Assembly: GCA_023436145.1 (NCBI GenBank)
Contig: JAEZKP010000010.1
Location: 26,282 to 90,281, forward strand
Length of the DNA: 64,000 nucleotides
Source: Fibrobacterota bacterium
GTDB taxonomy: Bacteria > Fibrobacterota > Chitinivibrionia > Chitinivibrionales > Chitinispirillaceae
Direction of reading: 5' to 3'
Positions 51,692 to 62,115 of the stretch are shown here, one piece after another. Numbering within the stretch: position 1 is the first letter of the stretch; every line of letters starts with the position of its first letter. Under the pieces are notes generated by a model, which saw only the letters and a program-made list of their open reading frames with translations, searched no databases and was not told the origin of the DNA. Made by a program: the position numbers and the translations under genes.

Positions 51692-54268
51692 ATGAGCATA
51701 ATTTTATTATCGGTGAATGATAGTTACACCTATAATTATCTGCATAACCTGCTACGCCAAGATTATACCGTAATTTCCGGCTTCTCTAATAATTTCGATC
51801 TGTTGATTATTGGGATTATTAACCTCCTTGAAAACAGAAAAATGATCCTGGCTAAAAAAGAACACGAAAAGCCTTATTTTCTGCCAGTGCTCCTGGTTTT
51901 AGACAAGCCCGATATTGCTATGCTAAAAGACATCCCCAAAGATTGCATTGATGATCTTATAGTAACACCGGTTGTAAAACAGGAGTTGTACAGCAGAGTA
52001 AAAATGCTGCTGAAAAGCCGTAATTTTTCTTTCGGGAATCTTGAAAACCAAAACTTATCCGGTATTTGTATTCATCAGCATGATTTAACGGACATTTCTG
52101 ACCATTGTACATCTGCAGTTAAATGTCTCCGTCGTAAAGAGCACATGCTTATCGAAACTCAACGAATTACTCATCTGGGAACCTGGGAATATAATCTGAA
52201 GACTGCACCCCTGATTGAGTGGTCAGAAGAAATGTACCGTATTTTTGGATTTGCACCTGGCAAAATCACACCATCAATTCAGATATTGATTGACTCCATT
52301 CATCCCGAAGACAGAGAATCGATGCATCAATGGCTGGACAAAACCATGAAAGGGCAATCGGCCGGTGTTCTTGACTTCAGAATTATTGTTCACAACAAAA
52401 ACCTGAAATATATCCGTGGTGATGGGAAACCGCTCTTTAATGAAAAAGGAGATGTGGTTGGCGCTATCGGTACTGCCCAGGATATTACAAATCAGAAACT
52501 CGCAGAAAAGGCATTAATTCATGAACGCGACTTTTCCAGACAGATAATCGAAAGTCTTCCGGGAATTTTCTATATAGCGGAAAAAAACGGAAGATTGATC
52601 CGGTGGAACAAACATTTCGAGCAGGTTACATGCTTCTCTGCCGATGAAATCACTCAGATTAACCTGTCAGACCTTTTCGCAGATAAAAATCAATTAACCA
52701 GTGCTATGAAAAAAGCATTTGAACAGGGGCAAGCAGAACTGGAGACTGCATTGATATTGAAAAATGGTCAATCAATACCATATCTACTTACAGCCAGTAT
52801 CATTAACTGTCTCAAAGGCAAATGTCTGGTGGGAATGGGTATTGATATTAAAGAGAGAACGCAGATGGAGAAATCATTAATCGAAAGTGAAGCCAAACTG
52901 CGCCTCTTTATTGAACATGCACCAGTTGCACTTGCCATGTTCGATCTTAACATGCACTATATTGCCGCCAGCAACCGGTGGATCTCCGATTATCATTTAC
53001 AGGACCGCAAAATCAGCGGACACTCCCATTACGAAATTTTTCCTGAAATACCTGAATACTGGAAATCTATCCACCAGCGTGCTATGAAAGGTGAAATTAT
53101 CAGAGCTGAAGAAGACCGTTTTGTTCGCGAAAATGGTTCTATCCAGTGGCTTCGCTGGGAAGTACGCCCATGGAATGCTGTATCAGGAGCAATAGGCGGA
53201 GTTGTAATTTTTACTGAAGATATCACCCAGCGCAAACTCGCCCAGGAGCAGCTGAGTGCCGAGCGGGAGCGGCTGGCGGTGACACTCAGAAGTATCGGTG
53301 ATGGTGTGATTGCAACTGATACATCCAACAGAGTTATACTTATGAATAAAGCCGGTGAAAAATTAACCGGCTGGAATCACACCGAAGCTCACGGAAAACC
53401 TCTGAATCAGATCTTTCATATCATCAGTGAAGCTTCTCATGATACGGTTCCAATTCCCGATGTCAACAGAAAATTTAATGGTAATCATCTTCTGGTCTCT
53501 AAAAATGGAAACAAAATTAACATATCTGTCCGGGGTGAACCTATAATCGACAATAGTGGCAATCCGATTGGCATGGTTCTGGTATTCAAAGACATTACCG
53601 ACTACAGAAAATATGAAAACAACCTGCAGTCTTCCGTAATTCAAAAAGAGATTCTGTTGCAGGAACTTTATCACCGGACCAAAAATAACATGCAGGTCAT
53701 ATCTGCACTTCTTGAGCTGCAGGCCGCTTCTTCTGATATTCCGGAACTGGAGCGAATTATTAAAGACAGCCAATTCAGAATCCGTGCTATGGCACTTGCA
53801 CACGAAAAACTATACAGATCAAAAAGTCTTTCCCAGATAGCAATGAATGAGTATATCGTGGATCTTGTAGAACAGCTGAAAAGCAGCTACGGCATACCTC
53901 CGGAAAAAATTACTCTGAACTATGAGCTTGAGGATATTGCTCTCTTGATCGATGTCGCCATCCCATGCGGTCTGATAATTAACGAACTGGTATCAAACTG
54001 CTTTAAACATGCCTTTCCAGGTGACAGAAAAGGCAAAATCGATATCAGCTTTCACCGGAAAAACAGCAACCTGATCGAACTGATAATAGCTGATAACGGA
54101 GTCGGCCTGCCTGCAGGATTCGATATCCAGCACAGTACATCACTGGGAATCCAGCTTGTCAGACAAATCATTTCACATCAGCTGCATGGTTCTATCCAGG
54201 CAGAATCTGATAACGGTCTACGATGGTCATTGCATTTCCGCAATGACATATACACAGAAAGAGTATAA
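51692..54268 (+). CDS. Multi-PAS sensor histidine kinase (HisKA_2 type)
   Basis: 858-aa soluble sensor kinase starting at ATG 51692 (longer frame to 51647 not favoured). The first 115 residues resemble a receiver fold without a phosphoacceptor Asp. About four PAS domains follow (THLGTWEYNL at about 165, SRQIIESLPGIFYI, LRLFIEHAPVALAMFD, LAVTLRSIGDGVIATD). The H-box is ELYHRTKNNMQVISALLELQ with phospho-His661, and the ATPase domain carries IINELVSNCFKHAFPG and IADNGVGLP. No membrane helix is present, so it senses a cytoplasmic cue. It lies next to the receiver-only gene, its likely partner. Confidence 0.9.
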   Translation: MSIILLSVNDSYTYNYLHNLLRQDYTVISGFSNNFDLLIIGIINLLENRKMILAKKEHEKPYFLPVLLVLDKPDIAMLKDIPKDCIDDLIVTPVVKQELYSRVKMLLKSRNFSFGNLENQNLSGICIHQHDLTDISDHCTSAVKCLRRKEHMLIETQRITHLGTWEYNLKTAPLIEWSEEMYRIFGFAPGKITPSIQILIDSIHPEDRESMHQWLDKTMKGQSAGVLDFRIIVHNKNLKYIRGDGKPLFNEKGDVVGAIGTAQDITNQKLAEKALIHERDFSRQIIESLPGIFYIAEKNGRLIRWNKHFEQVTCFSADEITQINLSDLFADKNQLTSAMKKAFEQGQAELETALILKNGQSIPYLLTASIINCLKGKCLVGMGIDIKERTQMEKSLIESEAKLRLFIEHAPVALAMFDLNMHYIAASNRWISDYHLQDRKISGHSHYEIFPEIPEYWKSIHQRAMKGEIIRAEEDRFVRENGSIQWLRWEVRPWNAVSGAIGGVVIFTEDITQRKLAQEQLSAERERLAVTLRSIGDGVIATDTSNRVILMNKAGEKLTGWNHTEAHGKPLNQIFHIISEASHDTVPIPDVNRKFNGNHLLVSKNGNKINISVRGEPIIDNSGNPIGMVLVFKDITDYRKYENNLQSSVIQKEILLQELYHRTKNNMQVISALLELQAASSDIPELERIIKDSQFRIRAMALAHEKLYRSKSLSQIAMNEYIVDLVEQLKSSYGIPPEKITLNYELEDIALLIDVAIPCGLIINELVSNCFKHAFPGDRKGKIDISFHRKNSNLIELIIADNGVGLPAGFDIQHSTSLGIQLVRQIISHQLHGSIQAESDNGLRWSLHFRNDIYTERV

Positions 54269-54324
54269 CGGAAAAAGTGGCTGAAAAACCAGCTCCTTTT
54301 CTTTACATTCAAGGAGAAACCGGG

Positions 54325-54702
54325 ATGAAACAATCTCCAACTGTCCTGATTGTGGAAGATGAAGCGGTGATGGCTATGTTACTGGAAAAAAGAATAAAAT
54401 CAAGAGGATTTTCTGTTTGCGGAGTAGCATCCACAAAAGAGCAGGCCGTAGATCTTTCCTTGAAATATTCTCCTGATTTTATTATCATGGATATCCGCTT
54501 GAGCGGAGAAGATGATGGGATTGAGGCTGCAGAAGAAATTACCAGCAAAATAAAAACCCGTATCATTTTCAGTACCGGCTATTCCAATGAAAATGTGATC
54601 TCAAAAGCCATGAAACTACACCCTATAGCTTACCTGGTAAAACCTTTCGATATACTTGAATTGATTTCAATCATGAACCGCAACAGAGAGCCAACCGACT
54701 GA
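54325..54702 (+). CDS. Receiver-only response regulator
   Basis: 125-aa single-domain regulator. Acidic residues E11/D12 (VEDE), phosphoacceptor Asp56 (FIIMDIRLSG) and Lys106 (YLVKPFD) are in place. There is no output domain, so it must act through protein contact, as CheY- or Spo0F-like proteins do. ATG 54325 has AGGAGA eight bases upstream; the frame extends to 54277 without support. It lies 56 bases after the histidine kinase gene and is its probable substrate. Confidence 0.9.
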   Translation: MKQSPTVLIVEDEAVMAMLLEKRIKSRGFSVCGVASTKEQAVDLSLKYSPDFIIMDIRLSGEDDGIEAAEEITSKIKTRIIFSTGYSNENVISKAMKLHPIAYLVKPFDILELISIMNRNREPTD

Positions 54703-54711
54703 CTCTCTGTT
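54682..54711. terminator. Hairpin between convergent genes
   Basis: AACAGAGAG (54682-54690), 12-base loop containing the stop codon of the receiver gene, CTCTCTGTT (54703-54711). It is placed between the convergent receiver and GH16 genes; T-tracts are weak. Confidence 0.4.
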
Positions 54712-54714
54712 CAT

Positions 54715-56364
54715 TTAAAATTGCAGCTTCTTCTGTGTCAGGTATATTCCTTTGGAAACCGGAATGGTTCTGTGCGTCAAGTCAGTACCTATAAATCTGC
54801 CCATCAGATCAAATCCGTTATTTATAACTGCATTCCCGGTAAACAGCTGCTTTCTATATACAATCAAGTCTGATTTGGCAGGTCCTGACCTTAAATCCCT
54901 GAGTTTGGTGGCAGTGATATTCATCAGACTTACATCGTCAATAAAGGTGGTTATTTCCGATTTGCCAAAGTCAAACTCTATCCTGGCATTATCATCCCCT
55001 TCTGCGCCCATGACAAATTCGTACACATAATTTTCCGGGGTATTGCTTAGTGCGACAATTTCTGAATACCAGGTTTGATGCGGTGGAACGGTCATGTTGA
55101 TCCGCACAGTGATAGTCCGGTCATTTTCTGCCCACCCCCTGAAACTTATCCGGTATTTATTTCCTGCAATCATGTTCATACCAGACTGACTCAACTGCAG
55201 ATCCCAATCGTTACTTCCTGCAGAAGAAATACTGATTTTGAAACTTCCGTCCTCAACCTCTCTGAGAGCTGATGTTCCAGTGTTACTCCATTGTGACCAG
55301 GAGTTTAGTCCATTATCAAACCCGCCATTAATCACCATCTCTCCACGCGAGCAAAAGTTTGCTTTTAAAAACGTACTGCGGATCAGATTAAAAGTAACCG
55401 GATTTTCATCAGTCGTAAAATCCCCTGACCATGACTGAAATTCATATCCTGAATCGGCAATTGCAGAAAGGGTTATCTTATCTCCTGAAACATATTCAGT
55501 TTTGACCGGATCGATAATTACCTTCCCTCCGGGGGTATTGTTTACAGTCAAAGAAAGCGGACCGTTTTCAGCCATCTGATACACCCTCACATAATCGATA
55601 TAGAATCTGGTGGCCGAAATGGAATTATCTATCCCCTGTGCCCCACCCCAGTCCCCTCCGAATGCGCTGTTAAGGACGATGTGGAATCTTTTATCAAATG
55701 GCCAGGTTTTATACCCTTCATCCCTGTTTTCGAAAGTAAAATACTTGATCCCATCGACAAATGCATCGATACGGTCCGCAAACCACTCAATCGAATAAAC
55801 ATGGTATTGATCGGAACAATCATCTACTGAGATGCTTTTTCCCACCTGGGTTCCTTTTGTATGATTAAGGTCCTCTGTATGCACTGTGGCATGTATTTTA
55901 CCCTGATCATATCCCACATGTTCCATAATATCGATTTCCCCGCTTGAGGGCCAGCTGCCATATTCCCAATCGGTGGGAAGCATCCATATAGCCGGCCAGG
56001 TGCCTTTCCCTGAAGGAAGCTTGGCCCGCACTTCTATCCGGCCATATAACCAGTCCCCTTTCTTTTTGGAGACCAGACGGGCAGATGTATATTCTTTACC
56101 GGAAAAAGTTTCTTTACGCATTTCAATTATTAATGCGCTATCCTCTATCCGTGCATTTTCCGGACGATTCTCAGTATAATACTGAAGCTCATTGTTTCCC
56201 CATCCGTCTCCACCAACATCATAGGACCACTTCTTCTTATCCGGAGTCCCGGGTGTGTTGAACTCGTCAGACCACACCAGTACCCAGTTCTGGGCAAAAC
56301 TTTGCGAAGTCATGACTCCAAATAGAATCAGGCACATTGAACAAAATCTATTCCTCTTTTTCAT
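54715..56364 (-). CDS. Secreted GH16 beta-glucanase with repeat, CBM and sorting tail
   Basis: 549-aa secreted hydrolase; ATG 56364 is preferred because GGAGG lies just upstream. A signal peptide ends near SFAQ. The GH16 domain (about 26-268) has the catalytic core E143-I-D145-I-M-E148 (GEIDIMEHVG) and ends FYIDYVRVYQM, so it should cut beta-1,3 or mixed-link glucans. Then come a bacterial repeat domain (about 275-345, GYEFQSWSGDF), a CBM4/9-like domain (about 347-490, NGGFDNGLNSWSQW) and a C-terminal tail (NGFDLMGRFIG ... SKGIYL) resembling a T9SS sorting signal. This suggests attachment to or release from the surface. Confidence 0.92.
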   Translation of the reverse strand: MKKRNRFCSMCLILFGVMTSQSFAQNWVLVWSDEFNTPGTPDKKKWSYDVGGDGWGNNELQYYTENRPENARIEDSALIIEMRKETFSGKEYTSARLVSKKKGDWLYGRIEVRAKLPSGKGTWPAIWMLPTDWEYGSWPSSGEIDIMEHVGYDQGKIHATVHTEDLNHTKGTQVGKSISVDDCSDQYHVYSIEWFADRIDAFVDGIKYFTFENRDEGYKTWPFDKRFHIVLNSAFGGDWGGAQGIDNSISATRFYIDYVRVYQMAENGPLSLTVNNTPGGKVIIDPVKTEYVSGDKITLSAIADSGYEFQSWSGDFTTDENPVTFNLIRSTFLKANFCSRGEMVINGGFDNGLNSWSQWSNTGTSALREVEDGSFKISISSAGSNDWDLQLSQSGMNMIAGNKYRISFRGWAENDRTITVRINMTVPPHQTWYSEIVALSNTPENYVYEFVMGAEGDDNARIEFDFGKSEITTFIDDVSLMNITATKLRDLRSGPAKSDLIVYRKQLFTGNAVINNGFDLMGRFIGTDLTHRTIPVSKGIYLTQKKLQF

Positions 56365-56514
56365 GAGATCCTCCATATAGAAGTAATCTAATTAATTCTA
56401 CAGAGTATAGCGGGGGCCATTTTCTCTTTTTAATATCACATATTATAACAGGTTATCAATTATCTTTAGCAAAAAACCACTTTTTTGCTTTTCTATTTTG
56501 CCCGGGAGACAGTT

Positions 56515-57381
56515 ATGGACAAGAAGGTAATGGAGCTTCTATTAAAATCACAATGTAATGAAATTTCCGAACATTATATATATCAAAAGCTTGCCCGCAT
56601 CGAGAAAGATGCTGCAAATCGTGCAGTTCTCGAGAAGATTGCCAACGATGAGCTAAACCATTACCAGATATGGAAAAAATTCACCGGAAAAGAGGTTAAA
56701 CCATCATTGCTTAAAATCTGGTGGTATTATCTCATTTCCCGGATTCTGGGACTGACTTTCGGAATCAAGCTGATGGAAAAAAATGAAGGTGGCGCTCAGA
56801 AAAATTATAAAAAAATAGCCGAACAGATTCCTCAGGCTGCCGAAATTGAAGCAGAGGAGAATGAGCATGAGCACAAGTTGATCTCTCTAATAAATGAGGA
56901 GAGGTTAAGCTATGTGGGCTCAATGGTTTTAGGTCTCAATGATGCACTGGTGGAACTCACAGGAGCACTGGCCGGGCTCTCTTTAGCACTTCAGAATCCC
57001 AGAATGGTTGCTCTTGCAGGTCTGATCACCGGCATTGCAGCTTCACTTTCCATGGGGGCATCCGAATACCTTTCCACCAAATCAGAAAATGGGGGGAAAA
57101 ATCCTATAAAAGCATCGGTCTACACAGGAATCGCTTATGTGTTCACTGTTACGGCTCTTATCATGCCATTTTTTTTCATAACTCAACCATTGATCGCACT
57201 TTCTGTAACTCTTTTTACAGTAATGATCATAATTGCACTTTTCACCTTTTATGTTTCGGTGGCTATGGAACTTCCTTTTATACGACGTTTTCTGGAAATG
57301 GCACTCATAAGCCTTGGAGTTGCAGCAATCACCTTCGGCATCGGTTTCTTTATCCGTAAATTCTGGAATATAGAGATCTGA
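56515..57381 (+). CDS. Ferritin-like/VIT membrane protein (MbfA-like)
   Basis: 288-aa protein from ATG 56515 (GGGAG upstream). Residues 1-130 form a ferritin-like four-helix domain with diiron ligands in CNEISEHYIYQ, NDELNHYQIW and EAEENEHEH. The rest has VIT1/CCC1-type membrane helices (GLNDALVELTGALAGLSLAL, GIAASLSMGASEYLS). The fusion matches MbfA/VIT proteins that export iron or manganese from the cytoplasm. The gene stands alone and is divergent from the GH16 gene. Confidence 0.88.
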   Translation: MDKKVMELLLKSQCNEISEHYIYQKLARIEKDAANRAVLEKIANDELNHYQIWKKFTGKEVKPSLLKIWWYYLISRILGLTFGIKLMEKNEGGAQKNYKKIAEQIPQAAEIEAEENEHEHKLISLINEERLSYVGSMVLGLNDALVELTGALAGLSLALQNPRMVALAGLITGIAASLSMGASEYLSTKSENGGKNPIKASVYTGIAYVFTVTALIMPFFFITQPLIALSVTLFTVMIIIALFTFYVSVAMELPFIRRFLEMALISLGVAAITFGIGFFIRKFWNIEI

Positions 57382-57820
57382 AATTTCAGACAACTGGATT
57401 TTCCCGGAAAGGTCCAAAGCCGGGATTATCCCTTTTAAACTTTGCATTTGTTTTTCTATTTACATTCTCAACTCAGGATTCCACTTTCATCTGTTGCTTT
57501 CGCCGTTTTTCAACCGGCATTTAACCGGTTTTTCACCTGATGCTATCTGCATTGTCCTGAATCATATTCGCCGTGTCGCATGCTGGTGTCTGTTTATATT
57601 TACAGTTAATTATCTGTTTTCAAATTCAGGAGAACATGAGGAATTTTGTGGCAAAATAAATTGCATTAATGAGGGAATTTTTCCTATATTTATAAAATAA
57701 TTCATCTTCAAAACAGCCTGATTCTTATTACAATTTGAATTATTCTCACTTATGAGTTCCCGACTCTGCAGTGCATCATTTTAACCAGGCTTTAAAACAC
57801 TAACCAAACGGTGGTATTCT
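57382..57820. other. Intergenic region, no supported gene
   Basis: 439 bp upstream of the trehalose operon. A 68-codon ORF (57494-57700) has no motif or Shine-Dalgarno and is not called. A weak TCCCGG / CCGGGA pairing after the VIT gene (about 57401-57424) could terminate it. The trehalose promoter should lie in the right half. Confidence 0.5.
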
Positions 57821-60046
57821 ATGCAACGTATCATTCTGGTTTCCAACCGTCTCCCTGTTACAGTGGAAAAAAGAAAAGGAGAATTGCATTACCATCACAG
57901 TGCAGGCGGACTGGCTACCGGGCTTAATTCCATATATGTAAAGGACAATTCATTATGGATCGGATGGCCTGGAATCAATCATGAAAATATCACTACTGAA
58001 GAGAAAAACCAGATTCAGGATTCACTTGCACAAAGAAATTGTGCCCCGGTTTTTTTATCACGTGACAATATTGATAAATATTACAATGGTTTTTCCAACA
58101 AGACTATCTGGCCTCTGTTTCACTATTTCCCTCAATATGCTGCTTTTGATGCAGATTACTGGGATTCATACGTTCAAGTAAACCAGAAGTTTGCCGCTGT
58201 TATCATGAAACATATAAACCCCGGTGACAGTGTCTGGATTCACGACTATCAGCTCATGCTGCTGCCAGCACTGCTTAGAGAAAAGGTGGAGGACATAACA
58301 ATTGGCTTCTTTCTTCACATTCCATTTCCATCTTTTGAAATATTCCGCCTGCTTCCCTGGCGTAAACAACTGCTTGAAGGCTTACTGGGTGCCGATCTTA
58401 TAGGATTTCACACTTTTGAATACATACGGCATTTTCTTAATAGTTCAAGAAGAATTCTGGGATGTGAATATTCATTTACCCAAATAACTTATAAGAACCG
58501 TATGATTATGGCAGATGTTTTCCCCATGGGTATAGATTATGAACGTTTCCTCAACGCATCCAGCCATGCGGATGTCAAAAAGGAGGAAAAGAGCATAAGG
58601 GAGAAAACCGGTAACACTTCGCTTATTCTCTCGATCGACCGGCTGGATTACACCAAAGGTATAGTGCAGCGGCTGGAAGCATACGATCTTCTTCTCACCA
58701 GGTATCCTCAACTCAAAGAGCGTGTTACCCTCATTCTGGTGGAAGTCCCCTCCAGGGTTACGGTTGACTCATACAGAAAACTGAAAAGGCAGATTGATGA
58801 ACTTATCGGGCATATCAATGGTAAATATGGTGTTATCGGATGGGCACCGGTTCTCAATTTGTACAGGTCAATCCCCTTCTCAACTCTTATCGCCCTTTAT
58901 TATACCTGCGATATAGCTCTGGTCACTCCGCTAAGAGATGGAATGAACCTGGTAGCCAAAGAATTTGTGGCTTCCAAAGACAACCGTCCGGGAGTGTTAA
59001 TTCTCAGTGAAATGGCCGGAGCTGCACGTGAAATGGGTGAAGCTCTGATTGTCAACCCCAATAATCTTGACGAATTGGCAGAGGGTATCAAAACTGCACT
59101 GGAAATGCCTCCAGATGAGCAGATCAGAAGATTAAAGCTGATGCAAAAACGGCTGATTCGCTATGATGTTCGAAGATGGAGTTCCGATTTTCTGGCAAAA
59201 CTCAAACAGGCAGCTACTCAAAGAATGCAACTTCAGGCAGAGAAGTTTTCTTCTTCACAAAAAAACGAACTTCTCTTACAAGTTAAGAAATCCGGACGGA
59301 CACTTCTTCTTCTGGATTATGATGGAACTATCGTTCCCATTGCAGATAATCCGGATAAGGCAGTTCCGGATGATGAGCTCTTATCCATTCTCAATGACCT
59401 GCAGAATCAACCGGAATACACAGTAGCTATTGTCAGCGGAAGAGACAGGGAATTTCTGCAAAAATATTTTGACGATTTCAACTTTATTCTGTGTGCAGAG
59501 CATGGAGTCTGGATAAGGCAACCGAATGAAAACTGGCAAATGATTAGCTTTATCCAGAATACATGGAAAAACAAGCTCAGGCCAGTACTTGAGCTCTATG
59601 TGGACCGCACACCCGGGGCTCTTCTGGAAGAAAAGGACTACTCCCTGGCATTCCATTTCAGAAATGCAGATCCTGAATTAGCTTCTATCAGGGTTCGTGA
59701 GCTTATGGAAGCTCTGATTGATCAAGTATCCAACCTCAATCTGTGCGTGATTGAAGGCAAAAAGGTGATTGAAATCAAAAATGCAGGTATTAACAAAGGT
59801 AATTTCGCTCTAAAACAGATTCAAAAAGACGATTATGATCTGGTTATCGCAATTGGTGACGATGTGACCGATGAAGATCTGTTTGCCAGTTTGCCAGAAA
59901 ACGCTTTCTCTCTAAAAGTGGGTATCGATTCATCCAAAGCCAGATTTTTTCTTGATTCTGTTTACGAAGTAAGAGATTTGCTAAAACAGCTCAGTATTTT
60001 ACATACATCAGAACAGTTAATAGAAAGGGCCGGGCAACCATTTTGA
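57821..60046 (+). CDS. otsAB: Bifunctional trehalose-6-phosphate synthase/phosphatase
   Basis: 741-aa fusion. Residues about 1-465 are a GT20 synthase (LVSNRLPV, HHSAGGLATGLN, WIHDYQLMLLPALLR, IDRLDYTKGIVQRLEAY, TPLRDGMNLVAKEF) that joins UDP-glucose and glucose 6-phosphate. Residues about 485-735 are a HAD phosphatase with D499-Y-D501-G-T (LLLLDYDGTIVPIADNP) and GDDVTDEDLF. Together they make trehalose, a stress protectant. Both halves look intact. The stop overlaps the start of the GH15 gene by four bases. Confidence 0.95.
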   Translation: MQRIILVSNRLPVTVEKRKGELHYHHSAGGLATGLNSIYVKDNSLWIGWPGINHENITTEEKNQIQDSLAQRNCAPVFLSRDNIDKYYNGFSNKTIWPLFHYFPQYAAFDADYWDSYVQVNQKFAAVIMKHINPGDSVWIHDYQLMLLPALLREKVEDITIGFFLHIPFPSFEIFRLLPWRKQLLEGLLGADLIGFHTFEYIRHFLNSSRRILGCEYSFTQITYKNRMIMADVFPMGIDYERFLNASSHADVKKEEKSIREKTGNTSLILSIDRLDYTKGIVQRLEAYDLLLTRYPQLKERVTLILVEVPSRVTVDSYRKLKRQIDELIGHINGKYGVIGWAPVLNLYRSIPFSTLIALYYTCDIALVTPLRDGMNLVAKEFVASKDNRPGVLILSEMAGAAREMGEALIVNPNNLDELAEGIKTALEMPPDEQIRRLKLMQKRLIRYDVRRWSSDFLAKLKQAATQRMQLQAEKFSSSQKNELLLQVKKSGRTLLLLDYDGTIVPIADNPDKAVPDDELLSILNDLQNQPEYTVAIVSGRDREFLQKYFDDFNFILCAEHGVWIRQPNENWQMISFIQNTWKNKLRPVLELYVDRTPGALLEEKDYSLAFHFRNADPELASIRVRELMEALIDQVSNLNLCVIEGKKVIEIKNAGINKGNFALKQIQKDDYDLVIAIGDDVTDEDLFASLPENAFSLKVGIDSSKARFFLDSVYEVRDLLKQLSILHTSEQLIERAGQPF

Positions 60047-61881
60047 AAAATCTCGATTATGGTATCGTAGGTAATTGTTCAACAGCAGCACTGATTTCTA
60101 AAAATGGAGCTATCGAATGGCTCTGCCTCCCTCACTTCGACTCTCCTTCAATGTTTGCTTCGATTCTTGACGAAAAAATAGGAGGCAGTTTCCAGCTTCT
60201 TCCACAGAACCTGATATCTACAGATCAGAAATATTTACCCAACACTAATATTCTGATTACCAGTTTTGTCACCCGTGATGGCTCCTTCGATCTCATCGAT
60301 TTTATGCCCAGGTACAAATACGATGAAGGTGGTTACCACTGTCCGCCAGACCTGATTCGATTTATCAGAATAAGAAGCGGTTCACCGGTTATCAGTATCC
60401 AATATAATCCTGTGATGAATTATGGTGCCTCAAAGACAGTCACCAGAATTCACGAGCACTATGCCAAAAGTTTTTCCACCGATGGATTGTATGAATCTCT
60501 TTATCTGTATACCAATACTGATCTTAAAAAGGTTATTGCCGGTGAACCTTTTACAATATCCGCTGATTCTTATTTTTTAATGAGTTATAACGAAAAACTT
60601 CCATGCATAAATTTAGATTATATTAATCTGGAATATCAATTAACAAGAGCCTACTGGATGAAATGGACAGCCAGATCGACTTTTCCTGAAACGCCCTATA
60701 ACAATGAAGTAATCCGCAGCCTTCTGGTTCTTAAACTGCTTACTTTTCAGCCAACCGGGGCCATTCTTGCCGCTGTAACGACCTCTTTACCGGAATCAAT
60801 CGGTTCACAAAGAAACTGGGACTACCGGTTTTGCTGGATCAGGGATGCATCCATGACTATATCTGTACTGGCCAGAATGGGCCATATAAATGCTGCCAAA
60901 AGATTCATGCAGTTTATTCTCAACATCATCCCTTTCAAAGATGATAAAATTCAGATCATGTATGGTATAAGGGGTGAAAAGAACCTTACCGAGTACATCT
61001 TAAGCCATCTTTGCGGTTATGAGAATTCTTCACCAGTGCGTATAGGAAATGCTGCATTCAATCAGAAACAAAATGATATTTACGGAGTTCTTCTGGATGT
61101 AATCAATATATTCCTTCGTACTTTTCCCTGCGATTCTCAGACAAAAGAGAGCCTGTGGACAGTGGTCCGCTCCCTGGCTAAAACTGTCACCAGTTCCTGG
61201 GCTGAACCAGACAGAGGTATCTGGGAATACCGGAGCCAGATTCACCATTTCACTTTTTCCAAACTTCTTTGCTGGATGGCAATGGACAGAGCCGCCAGTA
61301 TTGCTTCTTTTCTGGGTAAAAATGATTACATTCAACCCTGGAACCGTACCAGAGATGCAATACGTGAAGAAATTCTTAATAACGGCTGGAGCGAACAGAT
61401 GCAATCCTTTGCACAGTTTTTTGGCAGTGATTATGTAGATGCGGCAAATCTTTTAATGGAACCTTACGGGTTTTTGAAAGCTGATGATCCCCGTTATATC
61501 AGTACTGTTAAAAAAACCGAAGAGCGACTTTGCAAGAATGGATTCATGTACCGTTACCGTAACGATGATGATTTTGGCAAACCGGAATCTTCATTTACTC
61601 TTTGCTCTTTCTGGATGATAGCTGCATTGTACAAAACCGGTGAGAAAGAAAAAGCCATGGCCATGTTCGAAAAGCTTCTTTCTCATGCCAATCACCTGGG
61701 ACTTTTCAGTGAAGATATCGAGTTTAAGAGCGGACGGCTGCTTGGAAATTTCCCCCAGGCTTACAGCCATCTGGCACTTATCGACACAGCTACCCTTCTT
61801 TATGGAAAGGAAACTGCACCTGTCTCAAAATCCGGCGAAACATTAACATTCACCAACGAACAGGTGACAGTAAATGGTTAA
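60043..61881 (+). CDS. GH15 family glycosidase (trehalase or glucoamylase type)
   Basis: 612-aa cytoplasmic protein without a signal peptide, of the GH15 group that includes bacterial trehalases and glucoamylases. Landmarks: YGIVGNCSTAALISKNGAIEWLCLPHFDSPSMFA, WDYRFCWIRDASMTI, and the catalytic end block KPESSFTLCSFW. It starts at TTG 60043, overlapping the otsAB stop by four bases, so expression is coupled. Pairing with trehalose synthesis makes trehalase activity the best guess, giving a make-and-break cycle; glucoamylase activity is the alternative. Confidence 0.85.
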   Translation: MKNLDYGIVGNCSTAALISKNGAIEWLCLPHFDSPSMFASILDEKIGGSFQLLPQNLISTDQKYLPNTNILITSFVTRDGSFDLIDFMPRYKYDEGGYHCPPDLIRFIRIRSGSPVISIQYNPVMNYGASKTVTRIHEHYAKSFSTDGLYESLYLYTNTDLKKVIAGEPFTISADSYFLMSYNEKLPCINLDYINLEYQLTRAYWMKWTARSTFPETPYNNEVIRSLLVLKLLTFQPTGAILAAVTTSLPESIGSQRNWDYRFCWIRDASMTISVLARMGHINAAKRFMQFILNIIPFKDDKIQIMYGIRGEKNLTEYILSHLCGYENSSPVRIGNAAFNQKQNDIYGVLLDVINIFLRTFPCDSQTKESLWTVVRSLAKTVTSSWAEPDRGIWEYRSQIHHFTFSKLLCWMAMDRAASIASFLGKNDYIQPWNRTRDAIREEILNNGWSEQMQSFAQFFGSDYVDAANLLMEPYGFLKADDPRYISTVKKTEERLCKNGFMYRYRNDDDFGKPESSFTLCSFWMIAALYKTGEKEKAMAMFEKLLSHANHLGLFSEDIEFKSGRLLGNFPQAYSHLALIDTATLLYGKETAPVSKSGETLTFTNEQVTVNG

Positions 61882-62115
61882 AACCAGGGATAGCTTTCAG
61901 GAGACAGTGGAAACAAAGTAAGCTGATTTCTAAAAGCACGATCTCTTTTTCTGTCTCCAGGTTTTACTTCACAATATTTAAACTGATTCTGCATCGAAGT
62001 TATTTCTGATATTGTAACCTGCTTCATATTCTGAGGAATAGTCTTTTCCATAAAAAGTATTCTGATATTTTCCTCTGTTTGTGCAATTTTTATTCACCGC
62101 TTTCGGGAGGAAAAG

